The position numbers were made by a program, and so were the translations under genes. The notes beneath the pieces are model-generated. The model was not told the origin of the DNA. It saw only the letters and a program-made list of their open reading frames with translations, and did no database searches. A stretch of DNA of 64,000 nucleotides from Periweissella cryptocerci (GTDB taxonomy: Bacteria; Bacillota; Bacilli; Lactobacillales; Lactobacillaceae): contig NZ_CP037940.1 of assembly GCF_004358325.1 (NCBI RefSeq), positions 682,001 through 746,000 of the forward strand. Reading direction: 5' to 3'. This document shows, piece after piece, positions 39,857 to 49,246 of the stretch (positions are counted from its first letter, which is position 1; each line of letters begins with the position of its first letter).

Positions 39857-40534
39857 TTATTTATTTTCAAAGTGCCCAAGGAACTTGTAGATTGGACCTT
39901 TTACTTTGAATTTTTGTTCATATTCTGTTTCAACATTTGTTTCAAGGTTAGCCGGATCTTCATTGTGCATATCTAACCACAACTTATCAGTCTTCAACCG
40001 TGCACCAGCTTCACCATAGTTGGCGAAACTACCTAATGAATATTCAAACAAGCCACGATTATCAGTCTTAAATTCAAGTTCACCGGCTTCTGGCAATACA
40101 GCTTGGTAACTCTTTAAGAATGATGCATACGTTAAACGACGCTTTTCATGACCAGTCTTTGGCCATGGATCAGAGAAGTTCAAGAATACTTTGCTAATTT
40201 CTTCAGCGGCAAAATACGTATCAACTCCGGCGCCATCACCATAGATGAACTTCAAGTTTGGCAAAGCATCTTCATCTTCATCTGCTTTACGGGCAGCAAC
40301 AGCCACTGCGCCTTCTTGAATTTCCATTCCGATGAAATTAGTTTCTGGATATTGTTTTGCCATGCCAATAATAAATTGACCTTTACCCGTACCAATTTCA
40401 ACGTGAATTGGTTGTTCTTTAGCAAAAATACTTTGCCATTGACCCTTCAAACTCACAGCCTTATCTTGGGTAATAACTAAATCAGCATGGTCTGCGAGCC
40501 AAGCGACAGCCCATGGTTTCCGACGTAAACGCAT
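39857..40534 (-). CDS. trmB: tRNA (guanine-N7)-methyltransferase
   Basis: 225-aa SAM-dependent enzyme methylating G46 in tRNA variable loops. Starts MRLRRKPWAVAWLADHADLV, SAM motif EIGTGKGQFIIGMAKQYPE (about 63), NFSDPWPKTGHEKRRLT (about 120). Follows ecsB by 19 bases leftward and is probably in the ecsAB unit. Confidence 0.97.
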   Translation of the reverse strand: MRLRRKPWAVAWLADHADLVITQDKAVSLKGQWQSIFAKEQPIHVEIGTGKGQFIIGMAKQYPETNFIGMEIQEGAVAVAARKADEDEDALPNLKFIYGDGAGVDTYFAAEEISKVFLNFSDPWPKTGHEKRRLTYASFLKSYQAVLPEAGELEFKTDNRGLFEYSLGSFANYGEAGARLKTDKLWLDMHNEDPANLETNVETEYEQKFKVKGPIYKFLGHFENK

Positions 40535-40553
40535 ATAAAAATCCTCAATCTTC

Positions 40554-41753
40554 TTATTGTTGTTTTTTAGCTATCCGGCTTGGTACATAGACGAAACTAA
40601 AGAGCATAATTTCGGCAATTACTAGCGCTAAGCTAATTAATATTGTTATTAAGTTAAATTGACCAATTAAATTAGCCACAATCATCACAAAGCCGACAAT
40701 GCTCAAAATTCTTACGAGCACACCGTTGAAATTCTTTTGGCGCGTTTTGGCATCGGTAGGATACAAACGCGTAAAGACGATTTCATCGTAATTATCAAAT
40801 AATGGTAATAATTGAAAACCAATCAGGTAGACAATTAAAACTAAAATCAGTGGTGTCACGAACTTGTCATGGACAAAGTACGCGGCAACGCCACCAATAG
40901 CAGTCAAACGGACTAGTAAACCAAAGTATTCATCCCCCCGTAATAACCCACGCCAATATAAATTGGTATAGACATTATCTTGGTTTTTGGGTAAGCGGTT
41001 AAACCAGCCATCAAGCCAAGCCCGACGCTTAGTCTTCCCTTGAATCAAAGGCACATCCGTGAACAAATTGAAGAAGCGATAAATCGACAATTGCCGACTA
41101 GCTTCATCTTCAATCGCTTGATTCCAGTTAAACATCCCGTTCCAGAATTTATCCCGGACGATAATGCGACCACCCGCAGCTAGTAAGACAAAGATAAACG
41201 CCCACGCCATATCAAGGCGAACCCCGAACAAGGCAAACGTAATCAATGGCAAGACTATCTTCAGCCACAATACATTGTGTTGACTGTAGTAGCTTTGCAT
41301 TTGGTCATACAAAATTAAGGCCTTAAAGACAATAAAGGTTGGGAACAACCACAATGCTTGAATAAAGCTCGCTTGGAACGCAACTTGTAAGAATGGCAAC
41401 ATAATAATTAATCCAATAATTTGCATGAATTGTGCTAACCACATGCTATGCCAGAAACCTTTTTTCAAGTACCGTTCCATATTCACTTCTTGCGCCATCA
41501 AGAATACTTTATCGGCGGGCTTCAATAAGGTTGCGAGACGACCAAGTTGTAGTAACCCAATCATCAACGCCATCCCGATGAATTTTTCCCACCAAGCAAA
41601 TTCCAATGACTTCAAGAAGCCTGAATACCAGAAGCCTAAACCACCGACAAAAAACATAATCGCGATTGTGAATTGATCATTAAAAACCAGACGTAGATAC
41701 TTCATCATACGTGCAAAGTGAACCTTGCGCCGTTGCGTAAATAATTCGTTCAT
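40554..41753 (-). CDS. ecsB: ABC transporter permease, EcsB family
   Basis: 399-aa integral membrane protein with about ten helices, the partner of EcsA. Family features: N-terminal FTQRRKVHFARMMKYLRLVF and the long loop between helices near residues 210-260. The Ecs transporter influences secretion and intramembrane proteolysis in bacilli; its substrate is not settled. Four bases after ecsA. Confidence 0.92.
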   Translation of the reverse strand: MNELFTQRRKVHFARMMKYLRLVFNDQFTIAIMFFVGGLGFWYSGFLKSLEFAWWEKFIGMALMIGLLQLGRLATLLKPADKVFLMAQEVNMERYLKKGFWHSMWLAQFMQIIGLIIMLPFLQVAFQASFIQALWLFPTFIVFKALILYDQMQSYYSQHNVLWLKIVLPLITFALFGVRLDMAWAFIFVLLAAGGRIIVRDKFWNGMFNWNQAIEDEASRQLSIYRFFNLFTDVPLIQGKTKRRAWLDGWFNRLPKNQDNVYTNLYWRGLLRGDEYFGLLVRLTAIGGVAAYFVHDKFVTPLILVLIVYLIGFQLLPLFDNYDEIVFTRLYPTDAKTRQKNFNGVLVRILSIVGFVMIVANLIGQFNLITILISLALVIAEIMLFSFVYVPSRIAKKQQ

Positions 41754-41756
41754 AGC

Positions 41757-42485
41757 TTAACCTTCTTTCGCTAAGGTTAAGTAGATTTCATCTAGCGATT
41801 CACCAGCTTCTGGAAATTCTGCCCGTAAATCAGCTAACGTACCTTGAGCTTGAATAACCCCGTTGTGCAACAACACAAACTTATCTGCATGCTTTTCAGC
41901 CGTATCTAAGACGTGCGTTGACATCAGCACAGCGGCTCCATTAGCTTTAACTTCATCAATTAAATCTAACAAATCGTGAACTGCTAGTGGATCGAGTCCT
42001 AAAAATGGTTCATCGATAATAAACACATCGGCTTCGGTCATGAAGGCATTCACAATCATCACCTTTTGCTTCATCCCTTTTGAGAAGTTAGCAGGGAACC
42101 ATTCTAATTTATTATCCAAACGGAATATTTTTAGCAAGCGGTCAGCTTTTGCCCACGCCGTTTTTTCATCTAATTGATACGCCATGATGGTTAAATCAAG
42201 ATGTTCTTTTAATGTTAATTCCTCATAGAGGACCGGTTGTTCTGGTACATATGCAATTTTTTCTTTATAGACGGTTGGATCAGCCATCAATGAATTACCA
42301 TCAATCGTAATATCACCGTGTTGGGGCGTCAATAAACCAATAATATGATTAATGGTTGTTGATTTTCCGGCCCCGTTCAAACCAATCAGTGCGACTAATT
42401 CGTTGTTGCTTACTTCAAAACTAATATCCTTGATAACTGGTACCTGCGAGTACCCGCCGACCAAGTGATTTACTGTTAATGTCAT
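41757..42485 (-). CDS. ecsA: ABC transporter ATPase, EcsA
   Basis: 242-aa nucleotide-binding subunit: Walker A GLNGAGKSTT (about 36), signature FSKGMKQKV (about 134), Walker B VFIIDEPFLGLD, and H-loop STHVLD. Divergent from hit across a 346-base gap (42486-42831) that holds both promoters and no other gene that I can see. Confidence 0.95.
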   Translation of the reverse strand: MTLTVNHLVGGYSQVPVIKDISFEVSNNELVALIGLNGAGKSTTINHIIGLLTPQHGDITIDGNSLMADPTVYKEKIAYVPEQPVLYEELTLKEHLDLTIMAYQLDEKTAWAKADRLLKIFRLDNKLEWFPANFSKGMKQKVMIVNAFMTEADVFIIDEPFLGLDPLAVHDLLDLIDEVKANGAAVLMSTHVLDTAEKHADKFVLLHNGVIQAQGTLADLRAEFPEAGESLDEIYLTLAKEG

Positions 42486-42831
42486 TGTTATTATCGTGGA
42501 CCTTTCATAATATTTTCACTTATTTGCTTTATAATAAAGTTATACCGATTAAGTATAACATATGGACCACCCTGCGGACTTTATGAAAATGGCTTTTTTT
42601 ATTTACAATGAACGTTATTGGCTCCGTTATTTCTACGTGGGGCTTCGTTGCTGCACTTGCTTGTAACTGAGTCATTGCACCCAACATTTATCAGCCATAA
42701 CGCTACCTGCGGCAAATTATTCATCACCGGCAATAATAATGGCCAAAAGGTGACAATTCGCAGTTAATTGGTTTAGAATGGAATATATATATGTAAGCGA
42801 TTTACTATTAAATAAAACGAGGTAAATAGAC

Positions 42832-43260
42832 ATGGACGACTGCATTTTCTGCAAAATTATTAAAGGCGACATCCCTAGCTACACAGTATACGAAGATGAT
42901 GATGTTAAAGCATTTTTGGACATCACTCAAGTAACTCCTGGACACACTCTACTTGTGCCTAAGAAGCACGTCGCTGATATCTTTGAATATGATGAAACGC
43001 TCGCCGCAGCTGTATTTAGCAAGTTACCAAAAATTGCCAAGGCCATCAAAGCCATCAATGGTGATATTCAAGGTATGAACATCGTCAACAATAACGGCCA
43101 AGTCGCCTACCAATCAGTCTTCCACTCACACATTCATTTAATTCCCCGCTACAGCTCCGAAGACGACTTCTCAATGAAGTTTGGCGACAACTCAGCCGTG
43201 TACGGTGAAACTCAATACGAAGACGTCCAAAAAGCTATTAAAGCCAATTTAAAAGCTTAA
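42832..43260 (+). CDS. hit: HIT-family nucleotide hydrolase
   Basis: 142-aa histidine-triad protein hydrolysing nucleoside phosphoramidates or similar. N-terminal zinc-type CIFCKIIKGDIPSYTVYEDD and the triad FHSHIHLIPR (about residue 100). The divergent hit/ecsA order is typical of Bacilli. GAGG ribosome site. First gene of a three-gene rightward unit. Confidence 0.96.
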   Translation: MDDCIFCKIIKGDIPSYTVYEDDDVKAFLDITQVTPGHTLLVPKKHVADIFEYDETLAAAVFSKLPKIAKAIKAINGDIQGMNIVNNNGQVAYQSVFHSHIHLIPRYSSEDDFSMKFGDNSAVYGETQYEDVQKAIKANLKA

Positions 43261-43296
43261 TTACGCTCAATAACTAATTACAAAGGAGGTCACTGC

Positions 43297-43596
43297 ATGC
43301 AAGCAACCAAAGGCTACATCAACAACGTCAAAGAAACAGTCACTGGATATGTTGATCACATGGTTGATTACTTTAAACAATTGAGTACTGAAATCCAAGC
43401 GTTAACGACGAGCGTCAAGAAACTGCAAGCTAATGCAACCCAACTACAAGTTGAAGCTGAAAACGTGCAAAAAGTCAGCGATGATATTCAAGTCTCGGTT
43501 CGCCGTTTTGAATTCAAAATCAATCCACGTTTGGCGCGTATTAATGAGCGCTTAGACCACATTAATAGTGTGCTAGACAAGACTACTAAAAAATAA
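43297..43596 (+). CDS. Small coiled-coil protein
   Basis: 99 aa, almost entirely alpha-helical with heptad spacing (IQALTTSVKKLQANATQLQVEAENVQKV), no cysteine and no membrane segment. Small proteins like this follow hit in related bacteria, some annotated YtxH-like or unknown. Excellent AAAGGAGG ribosome site. Function unknown. Confidence 0.75.
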   Translation: MQATKGYINNVKETVTGYVDHMVDYFKQLSTEIQALTTSVKKLQANATQLQVEAENVQKVSDDIQVSVRRFEFKINPRLARINERLDHINSVLDKTTKK

Positions 43597-43613
43597 TAAA
43601 GGAGGACCTCCTC

Positions 43614-43850
43614 ATGGCAGATCCAATTCTTTTCAACCCAGCTGATTCAATCGGTAAATTCCATGATCATAACGAAGCCGTCTCAAAAGCGCAAGTTATC
43701 AAAGAAAAGCATCAACAAACCGACGATGAACTCGTAATCGCCAAAAACGCAAAAAACGAAGAATTCTTTGTTTTCTACGCCAAAGACGCAAAAAAAGAAC
43801 CACACGATACTGACGATACTCAAGCATTTGAAGTAACAAAGAAAATTTAA
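43614..43850 (+). CDS. Small acidic hypothetical protein, 78 aa
   Basis: Soluble, charged protein (FNPADSIGKFHDHNEAVSKAQ ... DDTQAFEVTKKI). AAAGGAGG ribosome site, 17 bases after the preceding gene, followed at once by a terminator. Not recognised; expression with hit is the only context. Confidence 0.75.
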   Translation: MADPILFNPADSIGKFHDHNEAVSKAQVIKEKHQQTDDELVIAKNAKNEEFFVFYAKDAKKEPHDTDDTQAFEVTKKI

Positions 43851-43856
43851 ATATTC

Positions 43857-43910
43857 AAAAAAGGTTATCCACCGATGAGTTCACATACTCGTCAGTGGAT
43901 AACCTTTTTT
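43857..43910 (+). terminator. Terminator of the hit unit
   Basis: Sixteen-base arms AAAAAAGGTTATCCAC / GTGGATAACCTTTTTT. The T-rich tail runs directly into repeat copy D. Confidence 0.92.
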
Positions 43911-44645
43911 CTATTTTTTCTAGCGCGGAATTTGGATATGTGTCTCAGATTGATTCCCACTACGAGGCTGGAACCAGTCTGGACACCGTAATGGAAGACA
44001 AGCATTTGAAGCCACAGTGCGGTCTTCAAATGTTTGCGAAGCTTGGTTCGCTAACGCGGTAACCATCTTCACAAATCCATAATCAGTAACGAGCCCCGTT
44101 ACTGATTATGCCATCACGGTGCGAGCTAAAGTCCAGCCTGTTTCCAGCCTCTTCGTTAGTTTGAGCGGGCAGTCTGACTAGTAGTATGCCGTAATCCTTG
44201 TCGCTGCAAGTTTAGCGGTAATCATTAATTCCATGCTTATCTAGCGGAGTGACTGAAAATCACTTTGTGGCCGGCAGGCTTTACACCGAAATGGGACGTG
44301 ACACCACGTGTCGAGTTTGTCGCTGAGGGTAGAGCCGACCGGGCCTTATTTGTCCAGCATAGCTACAAATGTGAGCAGTCTTTTGGCTTTAGCCATTAGA
44401 CTGCCAGCTATCCCGAATTGCCCAAGACAGACATCCAGCCTGCAAGGCTAATCTAATCGCGTTAGGATTAGATTCAGTATTTTGTGCAACAAAATGCTGG
44501 GATGTTTTGCGTTGCCGGTTCGCAGGCATAAGCAAGCGGCTTGGGCATGTGCTTCCATCTCGGTGCACAATGTGATTTTCAGGCACGCAGTGGCATCATA
44601 CTTCTCATCACATTTTATAAATTCCACGTCAGACGGAATAGAGCC
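43907..44645 (+). mobile_element. Structured repeat, copy D (about 740 bp, both modules)
   Basis: The most complete subfamily I copy: left end TTTTTTCTAGCGCGGAATTT, module 1 with inverted arms GAGGCTGGAACCAG..., central stems, module 2 (44428-44537) between GCCCAAG (44420-44426) and CTTGGGC (44540-44546), right end GTCAGACGGAATAGAGCC. The left GGCT is lost in the preceding terminator tail. Directly after the right end, 44646-44674 resembles a subfamily II right end (TTATTCAATCCCACGTCAAA), so D may have inserted into an older copy. Confidence 0.82.
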
Positions 44646-44677
44646 CTTTATTCAATCCCACGTCAAACAGATAGCAA

Positions 44678-44708
44678 AAAAGCATTCGCAAAATTTGCGA
44701 ATGCTTTT
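44678..44708. terminator. Bidirectional terminator after prsA
   Basis: Perfect 15-bp arms AAAAGCATTCGCAAA / TTTGCGAATGCTTTT with a one-base gap; ends prsA leftward, with A-rich sequence on the other side. Confidence 0.9.
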
Positions 44709-44719
44709 CATTGAATATA

Positions 44720-45682
44720 TTAGTTACCAGTAGTAGCGGTAGTAGCACCTTCAGCACCAGTAGCTGCTTGAGCCTTAGATGGGTTCATGTAAGTGTCAAG
44801 AATGTTAGACATGTCCTTATCTTTGATTGATACCTTAGCCTTCTTCAAGACCTTCGCAATAACTTCTGAAATCTTAGTTTGATCGTTCATGTTAGTTGAC
44901 ATGATTTGGTCTTCCAAAGTCTTCTTGATTGCTGGAGTAATCTTGGCTGGCTTTTCACCCTTGTTGTCCATGTAAAGAACAAAGTAACCGAATTGGTCTG
45001 AGTGAACGGCAGTCTTAGTGAATTCACCGTTGTTCAACTTAAATGCAGCTGCCTTAAATGCAGCATCAGTGTTAGTGTCAGTGTTATCAAATGGAGTGTA
45101 GAGACCACCCTTGTTTGCAGTAGAAGCATCTTGTGAGTACTTCTTAGCTAACTTGATGAAGTCTGCCTTAACGTCCTTAGACTTTTCCAAGTCCTTGATA
45201 ACAGTGTCAGCATTCTTCTTACCTGAGTCGTCATTCTTCAACAAGATGTAACGAACAGTAACCTTTGGTTGGTAAGCCTTAAATTGTGTGTCCAATTGCT
45301 TTTGTGAAATCTTAGTGTTATCCTTCACAGCAACTTCCAACAACTTTTGAGTCTTGATGCTTTCCTTCAAGCCAGATTCAGTTTGGCCTGATTGAGCCAA
45401 TTGTGTTTTAAATTGGTCACCGTATTGCTTCTTCAAGTCATTGAATTGCTTGTTAACTGACTTATCAGAAACCTTCTTACCATATTGGTCTTGCAAAGCG
45501 TCATTGATAATCATCGTTGATAATACTTGCTTACCAGAATCTGAGTTCTTCAAGCTTGAGTAGTATTGATCTTGGGTAATTTTGCCACCATTCAAAGTAG
45601 CGACGGTCTTGTCACCACATGCGGCCAATAACATTGCTGTAAATACTGCTGCTACACCTAAAACTGCTTTTTTCATCTTCAT
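44720..45682 (-). CDS. prsA: PrsA foldase lipoprotein
   Basis: 320-aa extracytoplasmic peptidyl-prolyl isomerase helping secreted proteins fold. Lipobox LLAAC (Cys about 22), SurA-like N-domain, parvulin domain about 145-235 (VRYILLKNDDSGKKNADTVI ... HSDQFGYFVLYMDNK), and an Ala/Thr/Gly-rich tail. This is the housekeeping copy, in contrast to the helix-anchored paralogue at 2642-3544. AGAAGGA lies about 12 bases upstream of the ATG at 45682. Confidence 0.95.
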   Translation of the reverse strand: MKMKKAVLGVAAVFTAMLLAACGDKTVATLNGGKITQDQYYSSLKNSDSGKQVLSTMIINDALQDQYGKKVSDKSVNKQFNDLKKQYGDQFKTQLAQSGQTESGLKESIKTQKLLEVAVKDNTKISQKQLDTQFKAYQPKVTVRYILLKNDDSGKKNADTVIKDLEKSKDVKADFIKLAKKYSQDASTANKGGLYTPFDNTDTNTDAAFKAAAFKLNNGEFTKTAVHSDQFGYFVLYMDNKGEKPAKITPAIKKTLEDQIMSTNMNDQTKISEVIAKVLKKAKVSIKDKDMSNILDTYMNPSKAQAATGAEGATTATTGN

Positions 45683-45838
45683 TTGAAATATACATCCTTC
45701 TTTTCTAATTAATTATTTCGACATCTATTAATATACCACATCTAACACCTTGATACGATTCTATAACTTGAAAGTTAATTGAAAATTAAAGCCAAATACG
45801 ACCTTTTTGTGAAGTAATCGCGAAGTATTTCGACAATA

Positions 45839-46621
45839 TTACAATTTCTGCTTTTTCATCTGTTCATTAACTCGTTGTTTCCCGACATCGCGTTGCATTA
45901 ACCAGGCTGTTCCAGGTACTGTTAAAATGACTGCAATCATCGAAAATAGCAACATCAGGAGTTCAGCGCCAAAAATTTTTGAGTTAATCACGGCGCCCCA
46001 CCCATAATTTAATTTCACAAACCAGATACTTAAAGCTAAAAAACTACCAATAAAACCAAAGAATAGCGTGTTGATTGCCGTGGCGATAATTTGCCGCCCA
46101 ATATTCATCCCATGACCGAATAATTGCTTGGTCTTAATAGCAGGATTATCTTGGAGCACTTCTTGCATCCCCGCAGCAATTGCCATCGCGGCTTCGGCAA
46201 TGGCTCCAAGTGTACTCAAGATGGCCGCCATAATACCAATTTGTAGGAAATTCAGACCAATTGTTAAAGACAAGCCTTCAAGTTCTTCAGAGTCTTCCAT
46301 CGCAAAGCCCTGCACGTGTGCCCAATGCTCAACTGGCACAATCAAGCCCATTAAGACAAGCATGACTAAGACCGAGGCTAAGAATGCTACACGAGTAACT
46401 TGGTCATTATCATCACTCAAGAAAATTGTCACTGCCAGCATCACAATACCGACCACTACAACAATAACTAGTGGTGAAAAGCCCCACGCAATCAGCGTAA
46501 TTGCAAGAAACAGCAGGAAGAAATTGAATAGTAGGCCAAACAACGCTTGGGCACCTTGTTTCCCACCCACAATTAACATAAGAACCGCAAAGACGAGAAA
46601 TAATCCAGTTAATGAACTCAT
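45839..46621 (-). CDS. YibE/F-like membrane protein, second subunit
   Basis: 260 aa with about seven membrane helices. The N-terminal half (FLVFAVLMLIVGGKQGAQAL) and the conserved LSTLGAIAEAAMAIAAGMQE match the YibF half of the YibE/F pair. Overlaps the preceding gene by 4 bases (ATGA), so the two probably form one complex. Substrate unknown; transport is inferred from topology. Confidence 0.82.
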   Translation of the reverse strand: MSSLTGLFLVFAVLMLIVGGKQGAQALFGLLFNFFLLFLAITLIAWGFSPLVIVVVVGIVMLAVTIFLSDDNDQVTRVAFLASVLVMLVLMGLIVPVEHWAHVQGFAMEDSEELEGLSLTIGLNFLQIGIMAAILSTLGAIAEAAMAIAAGMQEVLQDNPAIKTKQLFGHGMNIGRQIIATAINTLFFGFIGSFLALSIWFVKLNYGWGAVINSKIFGAELLMLLFSMIAVILTVPGTAWLMQRDVGKQRVNEQMKKQKL

Positions 46622-47751
46622 TTACTGATTCCTCCTTGCTCCGATTGCCGGGTTCCTAGATATGCAGCTAACCAACTAGCAACTGGTACGGTTAAGACAA
46701 TCCCAATTCCCGCAATAATCGTTTGCACGAGACCAAGTGCCATATTCATTTGGAAGGTATAGGCCCAGCTGTTGCCGTTGCGTAGATATAACAACGACAT
46801 CGTCAAAGTACTTGAAATAAAAATCAAGAATAGCACGCTCGTTAATGCGCCCATGATAGTTTTCCCAACATTACGCCCAACTAAAAATAGTTGCCAACGG
46901 GTAATTTGCGGATTGGCCGCCTTAACTTCAAACTGGGTTGCAACAATATCCGTCGCTTCATCCATCACGGCGCCCAATGCTGCTAATAAGGCTTCCGCTA
47001 AGAATAACGGTTGTGGCAATTGCGTAATGTATTCCATTAATTCATAGTGCATACCACGTTCATGGGTAAGTGCGAGCACAACTAAAGCAATAATCAACGC
47101 CAGCCCCACACTACATAGTGATGCCAGCAACGTAACGAGCATTTGCCGATTCTGCCCCAGTGCCAGTATTAACGTAATTGTTGCCATCAAAATCCCTAGT
47201 CCGCTAAATAAGACCACCACGTTAATATTCTTAATGTCCAAATCTAGTATAATTGCCAAAATCAATAGCCCTGCATTAATCAGGACACTCAATAAAGTCA
47301 ATAAACCAGGTAATTGCATCAAAACAATTAAGAGGCTGACTGCAATCCAAGCGACAAAGGCAATTAGCGTATCGCGCTTTTGTCCAGTTATGGTAGCGCC
47401 CTGTTTACCCTGATGTTGAATAAAGACTTGCTGCCCTTTTTTATAAGGTTGATCTAGTGCGCCACTTTTAGTAAAGGTGTTAGTCGCATTGAGAATTTGC
47501 CCACGTCTGGCACCATTTAATAATTTAATTTTTAAAACTTGTTTGGTACTACTATCAACGTTCGCGAATTGATCAGTCTCTTTGACGGGCTGACCAGTTT
47601 TAACGCTGCTAACTTGACCAACTGTTTGTGAGTACAACGGGGCATCAAAGTGCGTCAAGATGACACCCACACCACCTAAAAATACTAACAACCAGATAAG
47701 CCGTTTGCGCCATTGAATTGTGCGCGTTTGTTGCGCTAATTTTACTTGCAT
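46618..47751 (-). CDS. YibE/F-family membrane protein
   Basis: 377 aa: N-terminal helix, an extracytoplasmic beta-rich domain (about 45-130, LKIKLLNGARRGQILNATNT), then about seven helices with the family motif LAALGAVMDEATDIVATQFE. First gene of the YibE/F pair. Repeat copy E lies 36 bases upstream of its start, so its promoter must be within or next to that repeat. Confidence 0.85.
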   Translation of the reverse strand: MQVKLAQQTRTIQWRKRLIWLLVFLGGVGVILTHFDAPLYSQTVGQVSSVKTGQPVKETDQFANVDSSTKQVLKIKLLNGARRGQILNATNTFTKSGALDQPYKKGQQVFIQHQGKQGATITGQKRDTLIAFVAWIAVSLLIVLMQLPGLLTLLSVLINAGLLILAIILDLDIKNINVVVLFSGLGILMATITLILALGQNRQMLVTLLASLCSVGLALIIALVVLALTHERGMHYELMEYITQLPQPLFLAEALLAALGAVMDEATDIVATQFEVKAANPQITRWQLFLVGRNVGKTIMGALTSVLFLIFISSTLTMSLLYLRNGNSWAYTFQMNMALGLVQTIIAGIGIVLTVPVASWLAAYLGTRQSEQGGISK

Positions 47752-47794
47752 AGTATGCTCTCCAATAATTGAGCGGACAGTAACTGGTTAAATC

Positions 47795-48220
47795 GGCTAA
47801 ATTTTTTCTAGCGTGGAATTTAGATATGCGTCTCAGATTGATTCCCACTACGAGGCTGAAACCAGTCTGGACACCGAAATGGGACAAACCTGACGCTGAG
47901 GGTAGAGCCGACCGGGCCTTATTTGTCCAGCGTAGCTACAAATGTGAGCAGTCTTTTGGCTTTAGCCATTAGACTGCCAGCTATCCCGAATTGCCCAAGA
48001 CAGACACTCAGCCTGGAAGGCTAATCTAATCGGGTTTTGATTAGATTCAGTTGTTTGTTGCAAACAAACTGCTGGAATGTTTTGCGTTGCCGTACCTCAG
48101 GCATAAGCAAGCGGCTTGGGCATGTGCTTCCATCTCGGTGCACAATGTGATTTTCAGGCACGCAGTGGCATCATACATCTCATCGCATTTTATAAATTCC
48201 ACGTCAGACGGAATAGAGCC
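47795..48220 (+). mobile_element. Structured repeat, copy E (426 bp) with 8-bp target duplication
   Basis: Starts GGCTAAATTTTTTCTAGCG and ends GTCAGACGGAATAGAGCC. Exact direct repeats GTTAAATC at 47787-47794 and 48221-48228. Module 1 is absent, module 2 present in the B-like version: hairpin AATCTAATC/GATTAGATT and GTTTGTT/AACAAAC. Lies between the YibE/F gene start and the dnaI end. Confidence 0.9.
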
Positions 48221-48289
48221 GTTAAATCCATTACCGTCCATATACCGAAAAATGGTGTCCTCCTTGAGTCCACCATTTCGTTAATTGAG

Positions 48290-49225
48290 CTATTCGGTAG
48301 AACCAAGGCGCCGGTTTTGTCCGTCCATCAAAACTTCTTTAGTTAAGTAACGGAAGCGTTGCATTAACCGGGCTGCTTTGACCGGTTCCGTGCCATCCTT
48401 AGTTTCTGCTAAATGTTCACGTTCCAACTGAGTCATCCCGAAATTCGATGTAAAAAATGTTGCTAGTTCATTTTGCATCCGATATTCGAGGATAACCCCT
48501 AAGATATCATCACGACTCCATGGCGTCATTGAATCCGCGCCGATATCATCAATAATCAAAACTGGTGCTTGCTCAATCTGTTGAACTTTCGTATCAACGT
48601 TATTATCTTTGATTGAATTGCGCATTTCCACGATAAAACTAGGGAAATGCATCATCGTAACTTGCACCCCATGGTCAGCTAGTTCATTAGCCATCGCACC
48701 CATCAGATATGTTTTCCCGATACCGTATGAACCATAGAGATACAAACCTTGTTGATATTTTTTAGGATTAGCCAAGTATGTTTCAACCCAATCAAGGACT
48801 TGATTCACAATTGCAACACGATCTGCACTAACATCTAACGTATCAAAAGTTGCTTCGCGCACCGCTTTTGGTACGGCAACTGCGTGAATGCGCGCATGTC
48901 GAGCAATGCGTTTCTGTTTTTGAATGGCTTGTTCACTTGGCCGATATGCAACATCAACGTAGTGCCCTTCCATAATTAATTCTGGATAATAACCAGGTGC
49001 CACAGTCGGTTGGCCTTTTTCAATTCGGCGTTTTTGATCAACGAACTCAAAAATTTTAGCTGCCGAACGTTCAAAAGTATCCTCAGCCAACTCATCACGA
49101 TGCTCATTTAAAAAGCTCTGTACATCGGCATCCGCAAAAGCCGCTTGGATTGCTTCGTTGGCTTTAGCAAAATTATTTGCATGTTTATTAAAGTATGCTT
49201 GCATACTTGCCCCTAAATTTTGCAT
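48290..49225 (-). CDS. dnaI: Primosomal helicase loader DnaI
   Basis: 311-aa AAA+ ATPase loading the replicative helicase. N-terminal helicase-interaction domain, then Walker A YGSYGIGKTYLMGA (about 165) and Walker B VLIIDDIGADSM (about 225). It follows dnaB by 21 bases, the standard nrdR-dnaB-dnaI order. Confidence 0.96.
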   Translation of the reverse strand: MQNLGASMQAYFNKHANNFAKANEAIQAAFADADVQSFLNEHRDELAEDTFERSAAKIFEFVDQKRRIEKGQPTVAPGYYPELIMEGHYVDVAYRPSEQAIQKQKRIARHARIHAVAVPKAVREATFDTLDVSADRVAIVNQVLDWVETYLANPKKYQQGLYLYGSYGIGKTYLMGAMANELADHGVQVTMMHFPSFIVEMRNSIKDNNVDTKVQQIEQAPVLIIDDIGADSMTPWSRDDILGVILEYRMQNELATFFTSNFGMTQLEREHLAETKDGTEPVKAARLMQRFRYLTKEVLMDGQNRRLGSTE

Positions 49226-49246
49226 CGGGTTTCCTCATTTCGTTCG

